DNA from: Streptomyces hygroscopicus
Lineage (GTDB): Bacteria; Actinomycetota; Actinomycetes; Streptomycetales; Streptomycetaceae
NCBI GenBank assembly: GCA_002021875.1
Contig: CP018627.1
Coordinates: 4,712,001-4,776,000, forward strand
Reading direction: 5' to 3'
Length of the DNA: 64,000 nucleotides
The translations under genes and the position numbers were made by a program. The notes beneath the pieces were generated by a model. The model had not been told where the DNA came from. It worked only from the letters and a program-made list of their open reading frames with translations, and ran no database searches. Position 1 is the stretch's first letter; each line of letters starts with the position of its first letter. Positions 56,911 through 64,000 of this stretch are shown in pieces.

Positions 56911-57639
56911 TCAGGAGAGCCAGTCGGCGTAGCGGGTGGGGGCGAGGTGGGCGCTCTTGTCGGTGAGAACGTCGCCCTTGACGGCGGCGAACATACCGGC
57001 GGTGGGGTCGATGACGACGGTCCGGTCGTCGCCCTTGTGGGACAGGGTGATCCGGCCCAGCTCGTCCAGGGAGAAGACCTCGGGGCCCGCGATGTTGTGA
57101 ATGCCACGCACCGGGGCGCCCGCGGCGACCTCCGCCACCGCGGCGGCCACGTCCTTGGCGGCGATCGGCTGGATCGGCGTGGCGGGCAGCCGGACGGTGT
57201 CACCGTCGGCGGTCCAGGTCATGACGTCGTCCATGAACTCCATGAACTGCGTCGCCCGGACGATCGAGTACGGGACCGGCCCGGCCGCGAGGATCTCCTC
57301 CTGGAGCGTCTTGGCCCGGTAGTAGTCCAGCTCCGGCACCTGGTCCACGCCGACGATCGAGAGGATGACGAAGTGGCCGACGCCGCCCCGCTGGGCCGCG
57401 GCCAGCAGGTTGTCCATCGAGGTCCGGAAGAAGGCCGGGGACGCGTCGTCGAAGGTCGGGGAGTTGGTCAGGTTGACGACGACGTCGGCTCCCGCCACCG
57501 CCTCGTCCAGCCCCTGGCCGGTGATGACGTCGACTCCGGTGGACTGCGAGTGCGGTACCGCCTCGTGCCCGGCGGCGTTCAGATTCTTGACGACCTGCGA
57601 CCCGATCAGCCCGGTACCGCCGATGACTGCGAACTTCAT
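56911..57639 (-). CDS. NmrA/NAD(P)-binding Rossmann protein, RsrR partner
   Basis: 242 residues from ATG 57639 (MKFAVIGGTGLIGSQVVKNL). It has an NAD(P)-binding Gly motif, then DVVVNLTNSPTF, YYRAKTLQEEIL and RATQFMEFMDDVM, as in atypical SDR/NmrA-like redox sensors. It is divergent from the Rrf2 regulator. In S. venezuelae the RsrR gene likewise faces an NmrA-type gene and represses it, so NAD(P) redox sensing or quinone reduction is the expected role. Confidence 0.9.
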   Translation of the reverse strand: MKFAVIGGTGLIGSQVVKNLNAAGHEAVPHSQSTGVDVITGQGLDEAVAGADVVVNLTNSPTFDDASPAFFRTSMDNLLAAAQRGGVGHFVILSIVGVDQVPELDYYRAKTLQEEILAAGPVPYSIVRATQFMEFMDDVMTWTADGDTVRLPATPIQPIAAKDVAAAVAEVAAGAPVRGIHNIAGPEVFSLDELGRITLSHKGDDRTVVIDPTAGMFAAVKGDVLTDKSAHLAPTRYADWLS

Positions 57640-57711
57640 GACATGCCTTTCGTCAGGATTGCGTCCGAAATACGACATATGGATACCCGCGTGAGTGCGG
57701 CATCCATCAAA

Positions 57712-57732
57712 CTCGGACACATCTTGTCCGAG
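57712..57732. promoter_or_regulatory. RsrR-type operator, site 1
   Basis: CTCGGACA-CATCT-TGTCCGAG is a perfect 8-5-8 inverted repeat between the NmrA-like and Rrf2 genes. The same core is repeated 27 bp downstream. Confidence 0.75.
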
Positions 57733-57740
57733 AAAATACC

Positions 57741-57757
57741 CGGACACAAGTTGTCCG
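57741..57757. promoter_or_regulatory. RsrR-type operator, site 2
   Basis: CGGACA-CAAGT-TGTCCG is a perfect 6-5-6 inverted repeat matching the core of site 1, 28 bp before the GTG of the Rrf2 gene. Two aligned sites suggest cooperative control of both divergent promoters. Confidence 0.75.
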
Positions 57758-57784
57758 AGTAGACAGGCTGATTACAGTGGTCGC

Positions 57785-58267
57785 GTGAAGATGTCCGGCG
57801 GAGTCGAGTGGGCCCTGCACTGCTGCGTCGTGCTCACGTCCGTCGAGGAGCCCGTCCCCGCGACCAAGCTGGCGGAGTTCCACGACGTCTCGGCCAGCTA
57901 CCTGGCCAAACAGCTACAGGCGCTGTCCCGGGCCGGGCTTGTCCGCTCGGTCCAGGGCAAGGCGGGCGGCTATGTACTCACCCGGGAGCCCGCCTCGATC
58001 ACCGTGCTCGACGTGGTGGAAGCGGTCGACGGCCCCGCCGCGGCGTTCACCTGCACGGAGATCCGTCAGCGGGGCCCGCTGGCCACCCCGGCCGAATCGT
58101 GCACCACACCGTGCCCGATCGCCCGCGCGATGTCCACGGCGGACGCGGCCTGGCGAGAAGCGCTGCGCGCCGTCTCGATCGCCGATCTGGCGCAGGACGT
58201 CGCCGAGACCTCGGGCCCCTCGGCGATGACGCGCGTCGGCGCGTGGCTGACGACGCCGCAAGACTGA
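57785..58267 (+). CDS. rsrR: Rrf2-family [2Fe-2S] redox regulator RsrR
   Basis: 160 residues from a GTG. With this start Glu8 and His12 (in GGVEWALHCC) and Cys90, Cys106 and Cys110 fall at the numbered positions known for S. venezuelae RsrR, whose [2Fe-2S] cluster uses Glu, His and Cys ligands. This supports GTG over the ATG two codons later. The HTH lies in PATKLAEFHDVSASYLAKQL and the wing in SVQGKAGGYVLTR. Its neighbour and the paired palindromes upstream fit the RsrR-NmrA module. Confidence 0.92.
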   Translation: MKMSGGVEWALHCCVVLTSVEEPVPATKLAEFHDVSASYLAKQLQALSRAGLVRSVQGKAGGYVLTREPASITVLDVVEAVDGPAAAFTCTEIRQRGPLATPAESCTTPCPIARAMSTADAAWREALRAVSIADLAQDVAETSGPSAMTRVGAWLTTPQD

Positions 58268-58302
58268 GGACCGCACCGCGGCCCTGAGGACCCCGAGACC
58301 CT

Positions 58303-58345
58303 GTGGCCCCCGAGGCCCCCGAGGCCCCCGAGGCCCCCGAGGACC
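58303..58345. repeat. 9-bp microrepeat between convergent genes
   Basis: CCCCCGAGG is repeated about five times in tandem in the 97-bp gap between rsrR and the nitroreductase gene. It is probably neutral slippage. Confidence 0.85.
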
Positions 58346-58364
58346 CCTCACCCCCTGCAGACCC

Positions 58365-59033
58365 TCAATAGCCGTCGATGAACCTGACCGTCTCGTCGAG
58401 CGGCGCCCGCCCCGTACGGCCGGCGTTCTCCATGACGTCCTCGTACCCGATCGACATGCCGCAGAAGAGCATGAGCTCCTCCGGAGGCGAAACGATCTCC
58501 GCGACGCTCTCGCGGAACTTCGCCCATGCCATCTGCGGGCAACTGTGCAGCCCCTCGGCGCGAAGCAGCAGCATGACGGTCTGCAGATACATGCCGACGT
58601 CGGACCACTGGGCCGGGCCCAGGTCGCGGTCGATGTAGCAGAACAGGGCGGCGGGCGCGCCGAAACACTGCCAGTTCCCGGAAGCGGCCCGCTGGCGCGC
58701 CTCCAGGTCCTCGCGCGCGACACCGAGTGCCCCGTAGCGCTGCTCACCGAAGGCGGATCGGCGCTCGCTGTACGGGGACTTCAACGCGGGCGGGTACTGC
58801 GCGTACTCCGCCTCGTCCCAGGGGTCGCCCGCGGCCAGGCGCTCGCCGGCCCGCTTTTTGAGCTCGGCGAGCGGCCCGCCGGTCAGCACGTAGACGTGCC
58901 ACGGCTGAATGTTCGATCCGGACGGCGCCCAAGCCGCTGCGGACAGCACACGCTCCAGCGCCTCCCTCGGGACAGGCTGGTCGGTGAACCCGCGCACTGC
59001 CCGTCGACTCGTGACCGCCTCGTAGACGTCCAA
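58365..59033 (-). CDS. Nitroreductase family protein
   Basis: 222 residues, apparently from a TTG with GGAGACAGG just upstream. FMN-binding features are TSRRAVRGFTDQPVP near the N-terminus and AAAWAPSGSNIQPWHVYVL, then GLHSCPQMAWAKF and the C-terminal GYEDVMENAGRTGRAPLDE. These enzymes reduce nitro groups, quinones and enones with NAD(P)H. The gene is divergent from the azoreductase gene, and both may answer to the same signal. Confidence 0.92.
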   Translation of the reverse strand: MDVYEAVTSRRAVRGFTDQPVPREALERVLSAAAWAPSGSNIQPWHVYVLTGGPLAELKKRAGERLAAGDPWDEAEYAQYPPALKSPYSERRSAFGEQRYGALGVAREDLEARQRAASGNWQCFGAPAALFCYIDRDLGPAQWSDVGMYLQTVMLLLRAEGLHSCPQMAWAKFRESVAEIVSPPEELMLFCGMSIGYEDVMENAGRTGRAPLDETVRFIDGY

Positions 59034-59095
59034 GATCGCCTGTCTCCCATCTGCTCGATACGACGCGACGCGCCCACCTCAGCTACACTCACGAC

Positions 59096-59111
59096 AGTAT
59101 CATTCAATACT
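59096..59111. promoter_or_regulatory. Inverted repeat between nitroreductase and azoreductase genes
   Basis: AGTAT-CATTCA-ATACT lies in a locally AT-rich stretch that is the shared promoter region. A MarR-type operator is plausible because a MarR gene follows the azoreductase. Confidence 0.4.
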
Positions 59112-59195
59112 ATCTCGCATTTGACTATCGTCGAGCGTCAACGCTCAGCCCTGCCCAGGGCTCCCCGCCCCGGGCGTCACTCTTGGAGAAAGTTC

Positions 59196-59846
59196 ATGGT
59201 CACGCTGCTGCACATCGACTCGTCCGTGCTTCCGGGCGAGGCGTCCTCGTCCCGTTCGGTCGCGGCCGCCTTCCGCAAGGCATGGGAGGAGCAGCACCCG
59301 GAGGGCACGGTGATCTACCGCGACCTCGCCGCCAACCCCGTCCCGTATATGACCGCCACCGCCTGGTCCGCCGGTTACACCGCCCCGGCCGAGCGCACCC
59401 CGGAGCAGTCCGTGGCGTTCGCCGTGCGCGAGAAGCTCATGGAGGAGCTGGAGCAGGCGGACGCCGTCCTGATCGGCGCCCCCATGCACAACTTCTCGAT
59501 CCCCTCGACCCTCAAGGCATGGCTGGACAACGTGCTCCTGCTCGGCCGCACCGCGGGCGAGTCCCCCTCCGCCGAGGGCACGCCGGTCGTCGTCGTCGCC
59601 AGCCGCGGCGGCTCCTACGCACCGGGCACCCCGCGCGAGGGCTTCGACTTCGTGCAGAACTACCTGGAGGCCGTCCTCAAGCGCACCCTCGGCCTGGACC
59701 TCGACTTCATCGTCCCGGAGCTCACCATGGCCCCCCGCAACCCGGCCATGTCCGACCTGGTCCCGCTCTACGAGGCATCCCGCGAACGTGCCTTCGAGGA
59801 CGCGGCCACCAAGGCCATGGACCTCGCGAAGCGCGTCGCCGCGTAG
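59196..59846 (+). CDS. azoR: FMN-dependent NADH-azoreductase (AzoR)
   Basis: 216 residues with GGAGAAAG before the ATG. The flavodoxin-like fold shows HIDSSVLPGEASSSRSVAAA at the phosphate loop, GAPMHNFSIPSTLKAWLDNV and VASRGGSYAPGTPREGFDF as in AzoR. The enzyme reduces quinones and azo dyes by two-electron transfer. It is divergent from the nitroreductase and convergent with a MarR regulator. Confidence 0.93.
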   Translation: MVTLLHIDSSVLPGEASSSRSVAAAFRKAWEEQHPEGTVIYRDLAANPVPYMTATAWSAGYTAPAERTPEQSVAFAVREKLMEELEQADAVLIGAPMHNFSIPSTLKAWLDNVLLLGRTAGESPSAEGTPVVVVASRGGSYAPGTPREGFDFVQNYLEAVLKRTLGLDLDFIVPELTMAPRNPAMSDLVPLYEASRERAFEDAATKAMDLAKRVAA

Positions 59847-59912
59847 CCCGCGCCGGACGATGGACGCCGCGTGACACCGAGCCCCAGGAGGTCACACGGC
59901 GTCCTCGTCGGC

Positions 59913-60392
59913 CTAACCCTCCGCCGGATAGGCGAACCGGTTCAGCAGATCCGTCAGCCGCTCGGGCTCGCCGGGCCCCAGCTCGGCGACCAGCCGCTCA
60001 GCCAGCGGCTCCGCCGCCACATGGGCCGCGTCGAAAAGCTCGACACCCTGAGGCGTGATCTCCACCGCCCGCACCCGCCGATCCCCCGGAACGGCCTTCC
60101 GTACGACCAGCCCCTTGCGCTCCAGGTCGTCCACGACCCGCATGATCCCCGCCTTGTCCGACCCCGTCGCCGCCGCCAGGTCCCGCTGCACCGTGGGCCC
60201 GCAGTCGACCAGCACGATCAGCACGGCAAAATGCCGCAACTCAATGCCGAGCGGCCGAAGCGCCTCCCCCATCACCCCAGCCGCCCGCCAGTGCGCCCGG
60301 CGCAGCAGCAGCCCGAGAGCGAAGGGCGAGGCATCCCCGGCGCGGCCGGTCGCACGTGAGGCGGTGGAGTGGTGAGGAACATCGGCGGTCAT
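59913..60392 (-). CDS. MarR-family regulator
   Basis: 159 residues. The winged-helix core is VQRDLAAATGSDKAGIMRVV and DDLERKGLVVRKAVPGDRR, the standard MarR wing, with LRHFAVLIVLVDCG before it. One Cys (LVDCGP) near the HTH could make it redox-responsive, but this is inference. A palindrome 35 bp upstream is its probable own operator. Targets may include the adjacent azoreductase. Confidence 0.9.
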   Translation of the reverse strand: MTADVPHHSTASRATGRAGDASPFALGLLLRRAHWRAAGVMGEALRPLGIELRHFAVLIVLVDCGPTVQRDLAAATGSDKAGIMRVVDDLERKGLVVRKAVPGDRRVRAVEITPQGVELFDAAHVAAEPLAERLVAELGPGEPERLTDLLNRFAYPAEG

Positions 60393-60426
60393 GAGGCCAC
60401 ATTACAGCCATTCATCCGGTCGATAC

Positions 60427-60442
60427 GGTTTCACTTGAAACC
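60427..60442. promoter_or_regulatory. MarR operator candidate, 7-2-7 palindrome
   Basis: GGTTTCA-CT-TGAAACC is a perfect inverted repeat 35 bp upstream of the MarR start, in the right position for autorepression. Confidence 0.65.
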
Positions 60443-60544
60443 AAATCCGGCGAGCAGGCTTTCGCGGCGATCGCTGACGCCGCCCCCTCCCCGCGGCTGG
60501 CCTTCGAGCCGGAGAGGGGCTCACCAGCGGCCCACCTCCATGCC

Positions 60545-60961
60545 CTATTCGGCCTCGAGGAGCCTCAGCAGCATCCGACGCAGTTCAGACTGGTCTCGTT
60601 CGTCGAGCCGCGCCATCATCGTCGAGAACTCCGAGGCCAGAGCTTCGAGGGCCTTGGCGCGCACTCGCCGCCCCTCGGGAGTTGTCGTGAGGCGATGGCG
60701 GCGCAAGTCGCTCTCGTCGATCTCTCTGCGCACCAGCCCGCGGTCAACGAGGTTCCGCAAGTACGTCGTGATGCTCGCCTTCGGAAGCATCAGCTTCCGG
60801 GTGAGCTCGGCTGGGTACTTGCATGCGTCCACCTCGTCGAGAACGAAGAACTCCTTCGTCTCCAGCCCCAGCTCTTCGAGCTGCGGGGCGGCAGCGTTCA
60901 TGACCCTGGTCAGAAGTCGTTGGTTCAACTTCCACAGCTCAGCAGCGTCATCCGTCGGCAT
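60545..60961 (-). CDS. MarR-family regulator, divergent from hydrolase
   Basis: 138 residues. The helical N-terminus LWKLNQRLLTRVMNAAAPQL is followed by the HTH YPAELTRKLMLPKASITTYL and wing RGLVRREIDESDLRRHRLT. It differs from the other MarR protein. It is divergent from the alpha/beta hydrolase gene with a long palindrome between, so it probably represses that hydrolase. Confidence 0.9.
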   Translation of the reverse strand: MPTDDAAELWKLNQRLLTRVMNAAAPQLEELGLETKEFFVLDEVDACKYPAELTRKLMLPKASITTYLRNLVDRGLVRREIDESDLRRHRLTTTPEGRRVRAKALEALASEFSTMMARLDERDQSELRRMLLRLLEAE

Positions 60962-60990
60962 GGCATTCCTTGAGGTATGGTACGACCTTG

Positions 60991-61014
60991 AGCTAGTTCG
61001 GTTTGGAACTAGCT
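60991..61014. promoter_or_regulatory. MarR operator candidate, 9-6-9 palindrome
   Basis: AGCTAGTTC and GAACTAGCT are perfect inverted copies with GGTTTG between. A second nested pair CGGTTT/AAACCG spans 60999-61022. It lies 30 bp upstream of the MarR start and 50 bp before the hydrolase start. Confidence 0.7.
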
Positions 61015-61063
61015 GGAAACCGAACAGCTCCGAAGGATTCTACGCGGAAGGCGCTGACCCCTC

Positions 61064-61984
61064 ATGCCACAGCACATCTCCATCCCTCGCGGCGCCATCG
61101 ATCTCGCCGCCGATCTCTACCTCCCTGAGGGCTTCGACGCCGCGGAACCTCAGGCCGCGGTCGTGCTCTCCACGCCAGGGAGCAGCGTCAAGGAGCAGAT
61201 AGGTGCGAACTACGCGTCCCGACTCGCCGAGAACGGCTTCGCCGCCCTCACATTCGACCCTTCCCATCAAGGACAAAGCGGTGGACAGCCTCGTGACCTC
61301 GAGGATCCTTATCGTCGCGGCGAAGACATCTCCTACGCGATCGACGAACTGAGCACCATCCCCGGCATCGATCCACAGCGGATCGGCGCGCTCGGCATCT
61401 GCGCCGGTGGCGGCTACGCCGTACATACGGCTCGCACCGATCACCGCATCAAGGCGATCGCCACGGTCGTCGCCGGCAACATGGGCGAGTCCTGGCGCGG
61501 GCCCGGCTTCTCCCCCAACGGCCCCGCCGCAACACTCGATGACCTTGCCGCGGCGCGGACGCGAGAGGTCATCGGGCAAGACCTCGAGCGGGTCAACTGG
61601 CTGCCGGACACCCTCGAGGACGCGGCGGCGGCCGGATTCACCGACATCGACACCACTCAGGCGATCACGTACTACCGAACGCCAAGAGGCGGCAACGAGC
61701 ACTCGACCAACCGTCGCCTTCGCCGCAGCGACTCGCTGCTGCTCGGCTACGACGCCTTCCACCTCGTCGACCAGCTGCTCACCCAACCGCTCCAGGTGAT
61801 CGTCGCAGGGCGCCAGGGGAACACCGGCCAGTACGAGGCAGGCATGAAACTGTGGAAGTTGGCCCCCAACCCCATCGATCTGCTCATCGTCGAAGGCGCC
61901 GGACACTACGAGATGTACGACGAGCCCCGATACGTCGACCAGGCAATTGAACGTCTGACCGCCTTCTACGGCGAGTATCTGTAG
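61064..61984 (+). CDS. Alpha/beta hydrolase (dienelactone hydrolase-like, Cys nucleophile)
   Basis: 306 residues. The nucleophile elbow reads ALGICAGGGYAV, so Cys replaces the usual Ser as in dienelactone hydrolases. VLSTPGSSVKEQIGANYASR gives the oxyanion area and IVEGAGHYEMYDEPRYVD the catalytic His. GC3 is lower than in neighbours, hinting at acquisition. Control by the divergent MarR protein is likely. The substrate is unknown. Confidence 0.87.
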   Translation: MPQHISIPRGAIDLAADLYLPEGFDAAEPQAAVVLSTPGSSVKEQIGANYASRLAENGFAALTFDPSHQGQSGGQPRDLEDPYRRGEDISYAIDELSTIPGIDPQRIGALGICAGGGYAVHTARTDHRIKAIATVVAGNMGESWRGPGFSPNGPAATLDDLAAARTREVIGQDLERVNWLPDTLEDAAAAGFTDIDTTQAITYYRTPRGGNEHSTNRRLRRSDSLLLGYDAFHLVDQLLTQPLQVIVAGRQGNTGQYEAGMKLWKLAPNPIDLLIVEGAGHYEMYDEPRYVDQAIERLTAFYGEYL

Positions 61985-62008
61985 CCGTTGGCCTGGGGTC
62001 GCCCTTCC

Positions 62009-62235
62009 TACCAGGCGTTGTCCGTGCCGAGGAACAGCTCGGCGATCCGCCGCTCGCCCCCGGCGCGTTCGAGCCCGACCGTGTAGAAGCCGGTCGCGAC
62101 CACGCCCCCGCCCCCGCCCGCGTTCGACGTGAGCATGAGGTAGGCGTGCACCAGCGCCGTGTCGGCGTCCGCGCTGTGGAAGACGGCGTTGGCCAGGTTG
62201 TGCCGGCCGGCCGTGCCCGAGGGCCACTTTCCCCG
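62009..62235 (-). pseudogene. C-terminal remnant of a SnoaL/NTF2-like protein
   Basis: A minus-strand frame ending at TAG 62009 reads KWPSGTAGRHNLANAVF, then YLMLTSNAGG, VVATGFYTVGLER and RRIAELFLGTDNAW. This is the C-terminal half of a SnoaL-like domain, which normally has about 130-140 residues. Upstream in frame there is no start before a stop near 62277 and no N-terminal half. It is probably a decayed gene left beside the hydrolase. Confidence 0.65.
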
Positions 62236-62303
62236 GGCGGATCGCGGCGAGGTGGGCGCTTCCCCAGCCGGGGGCGGCCTTCAGCCGGGGGCAGCCTTCG
62301 CGC

Positions 62304-63317
62304 TCATGCGACCGTCAGCACGATCTTGCCCTGGAGGTGTCCCTGGGCAGCTCGCTCGTGCGCCGCCCGGGCGTCCTCGAGCGGGAAGGTGCTGTCGATC
62401 GCCACGCGGATCGTGCCGTCCGCGAGCAGGCGCCCGATCTCGGCGAGCTGCGCGCCGTTCGAGCGGACCTGGGCGGCCGTGACCGTGACGCCCAGCTTCG
62501 CGTTCTCCTCGTCGTCGAACTCGCCGAAGTACACCGGGTAGAGGGATCCGCCGCGCTTGAGGGTGCGCAGGAAGCGCCTGCTGTCGGGACCCCCGACAGT
62601 GTCCAGGACGAGATCGACGTCACGGGCGACATCCTCGGGCCGCTCCTTGGTGTAGTCGATGAACTCGTCGGCGCCGAGCTCGCGCAGGAACGTCTCGTGG
62701 GCGCCGGAGGCCACGGCGATGACGCGGGCCCCCTTCCACTTGGCGAGCTGGAGAGCGAGGTGCCCCACGCCACCGGCGGCGCCGTTGACGAGCACGGTCT
62801 TCTCCCTGTCGAGCGCCATCGGGCGGTGCTGGGCCGCCTGGAACGGCGAGGGATGGTCATGCCCGAGCTCGATCAGGAACTGCCACGCGGTCAGCCCCGA
62901 CATGGCCAGGGCGGCGGCGTGCACATGGTCGACGCCGGCCGGCTTGCGGGCGAAGTCGGACGCCGGCGCGGTGACGTACTCGGCGTAGGCGCCGGCCTGG
63001 AGCGTGGTGGGAAAGCGCAGCAGGCCGAGCACCTCGTCTCCGGCCGCGAAGCCGTCGACGTCGGCGGCGACGGCTTCCACGACGCCCGAGACGTCGGTCC
63101 CCGGGATCAGGGGGAGATCCATCGGGGGCTTCAGCTCGGCCGGTACGTCGGGCATTCCCTCGCGGGCGTACCAGTCAGGAGGGTTGATGCCGACCGCGCG
63201 CACGCGGACGAGCACCTCGCCCGGCCCCGGTTCGGGAACGGGCACCTCCTCGTGACGCAGCACCTGGGGGCCGCCGAACTCGTGCAGCCGGATCGCCTTC
63301 ATGGTCTGTGTGGGCAC
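62304..63317 (-). CDS. NADP-dependent quinone oxidoreductase (zinc-free MDR family)
   Basis: 337 residues from a GTG with AGGAGAG six bases upstream; the ATG five codons later is the alternative. Domain order is MKAIRLHEFGGPQVLRHEEV, a GroES-like part with GTDVSGVVEAV and GDEVLGL, then the NADPH loop VNGAAGGVGHLALQLA. It lacks the structural Zn-Cys lobe, as expected for quinone oxidoreductases. It is divergent from a TetR regulator and is probably induced by electrophiles. Confidence 0.92.
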   Translation of the reverse strand: MPTQTMKAIRLHEFGGPQVLRHEEVPVPEPGPGEVLVRVRAVGINPPDWYAREGMPDVPAELKPPMDLPLIPGTDVSGVVEAVAADVDGFAAGDEVLGLLRFPTTLQAGAYAEYVTAPASDFARKPAGVDHVHAAALAMSGLTAWQFLIELGHDHPSPFQAAQHRPMALDREKTVLVNGAAGGVGHLALQLAKWKGARVIAVASGAHETFLRELGADEFIDYTKERPEDVARDVDLVLDTVGGPDSRRFLRTLKRGGSLYPVYFGEFDDEENAKLGVTVTAAQVRSNGAQLAEIGRLLADGTIRVAIDSTFPLEDARAAHERAAQGHLQGKIVLTVA

Positions 63318-63357
63318 AGCTCTCTCCTGCGTCTCCCCGCGGGGTAAACTAAGTGAA

Positions 63358-63410
63358 CCACAGATCCGTTTTTCCGGACCAGTGATCCGATTATACGGGT
63401 CAGTGATCCG
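63358..63410. promoter_or_regulatory. 21-bp direct repeats, TetR operator candidate
   Basis: CACAGATCCG at 63359 and CAGTGATCCG at 63380 and 63401 recur at exactly 21 bp (two helical turns). The first two are each followed so as to form CCG-N6-CGG half-palindromes. They fill the divergent promoter region and end 20 bp before the TetR start. Confidence 0.6.
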
Positions 63411-63429
63411 GATATTCAAGGGAGGGCAG

Positions 63430-63984
63430 ATGAGGGCGGATGCCCAGGCCAACCATGACCGTCTGCTGGCCGTCGCCGGCGCCGTCATCACCGAGCAGGG
63501 CGTCGACGCGTCGATGCGCGACATCGCCCGCCGGGCCGGGGTCGGGCTGGCGACGCTGTTGCGTCACTTCCCGACCCGGGAGGCGCTGCTCGAGGCCCTG
63601 CTCCGCACGAGCTTCGACGAGCTGACGGCGCGGGCGGCCGAGGTCGAGACCACGAGCTCGCCTCAGGACGCGGTGATGTTGTGGCTGCGCGACTTCGTCG
63701 CGTGCACGAAGAACTACCGCGGCGTGGTGACGGCGATGGTGAAAGCGATCGAGGACCCCGAGTCCGCGCTACACACCTCCTGCGTCACCATGCGCGCGGC
63801 CGGCACCCGGCTCCTCACTCGAGCCCAGGGCGCGGGCGTGGCGCGGACCGACATCGACGGCGCCGACCTCTTCGCCCTGGCCTCATCACTCGCCTGGCTC
63901 GGCGACCAGCCCGGGCTCGAGGCGCGCGCCGAGCACCTCTTCGGGGTGGTGGTGAGCGCGATCCTGACGGATCGAGCGGTGTGA
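63430..63984 (+). CDS. TetR-family regulator
   Basis: 184 residues with GGGAGG before the ATG. The N-terminal HTH is MRDIARRAGVGLATLLRHFPTREAL after the helix DRLLAVAGAVITEQGVDAS. The C-terminal ligand domain is helical (LALASSLAWLGDQPGLE segment). It is divergent from the quinone oxidoreductase gene, which it probably represses together with itself. Confidence 0.93.
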   Translation: MRADAQANHDRLLAVAGAVITEQGVDASMRDIARRAGVGLATLLRHFPTREALLEALLRTSFDELTARAAEVETTSSPQDAVMLWLRDFVACTKNYRGVVTAMVKAIEDPESALHTSCVTMRAAGTRLLTRAQGAGVARTDIDGADLFALASSLAWLGDQPGLEARAEHLFGVVVSAILTDRAV

Positions 63985-64000
63985 CGCCGGATCGCACACC

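Overview
The window is high-GC actinobacterial DNA and looks like a Streptomyces chromosome. Gene density, GTGA/ATGA stop-start overlaps, abundant GTG and TTG starts, three P450s (one of the CYP157 conservon type), RsrR, PopR, a DmdR-type iron box and ECF transport genes all point that way. About 62 genes can be supported. There is no rRNA, tRNA, transposase, CRISPR array or PKS/NRPS gene. Much of the intergenic DNA is short tandem or inverted repeat.

0-12 kb: the 3' part of a CYP157-like P450 and an acetyltransferase precede a cobalamin riboswitch. The riboswitch heads a five-gene overlapping operon: a membrane-anchored alpha/alpha-barrel protein, a second anchored extracellular protein, then EcfT, a double EcfA and EcfS. 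The two surface proteins resemble the two halves of animal transcobalamin/intrinsic factor, so the operon reads as surface capture plus membrane import of B12. It converges on a FadA5-like thiolase, which is divergent from CYP125 with two KstR-like operators between them. That is the gene pair of the mycobacterial cholesterol side-chain regulon.

12-24 kb: an HD hydrolase, a secreted Cu/Zn superoxide dismutase-like protein, a GT87-PAP2 fusion, an AraC/DUF2000 pair, a MhuD-like haem oxygenase, two tiny Cys-rich genes facing an XRE-TPR regulator, an aldo/keto reductase facing an MmyB-type regulator, and a second PAP2 membrane protein.

24-40 kb: a BAHD-type acyltransferase, a two-component pair with a soluble kinase, and a complete CYP105-type P450/ferredoxin/ferredoxin reductase operon. 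A 132-bp tandem repeat follows. Next come a serine beta-lactamase-like esterase, two membrane/accessory proteins, a GNAT, a 14-TM exporter fused to a MarR-like domain, a peptidoglycan-binding protein, a HAD phosphatase, a 37-bp tandem array, a UPF0016 transporter under a Mn2+ (yybP-ykoY) riboswitch, and a dispersed inverted-repeat element.

40-54.6 kb: a secreted HNH nuclease, PhoD, a large FAD/NAD(P)-binding protein, DoxX with an iron box, DedA, a lytic transglycosylase, an alpha/beta hydrolase, a secreted RICIN/GH55-like protein, a truncated MASE1 protein, and a histidine phosphatase. Then come popR and a clpP pair in which the second ClpP has lost its catalytic His, and a membrane Mrr-type nuclease.

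54.8-64 kb: a run of local regulators beside redox or detoxification enzymes. These are LysR/SDR, RsrR/NmrA, nitroreductase/azoreductase with MarR, MarR/hydrolase and TetR/quinone oxidoreductase. Four of these regulators have clear palindromic or direct-repeat operators next to them, so the segment looks like an electrophile/redox-stress detoxification block.
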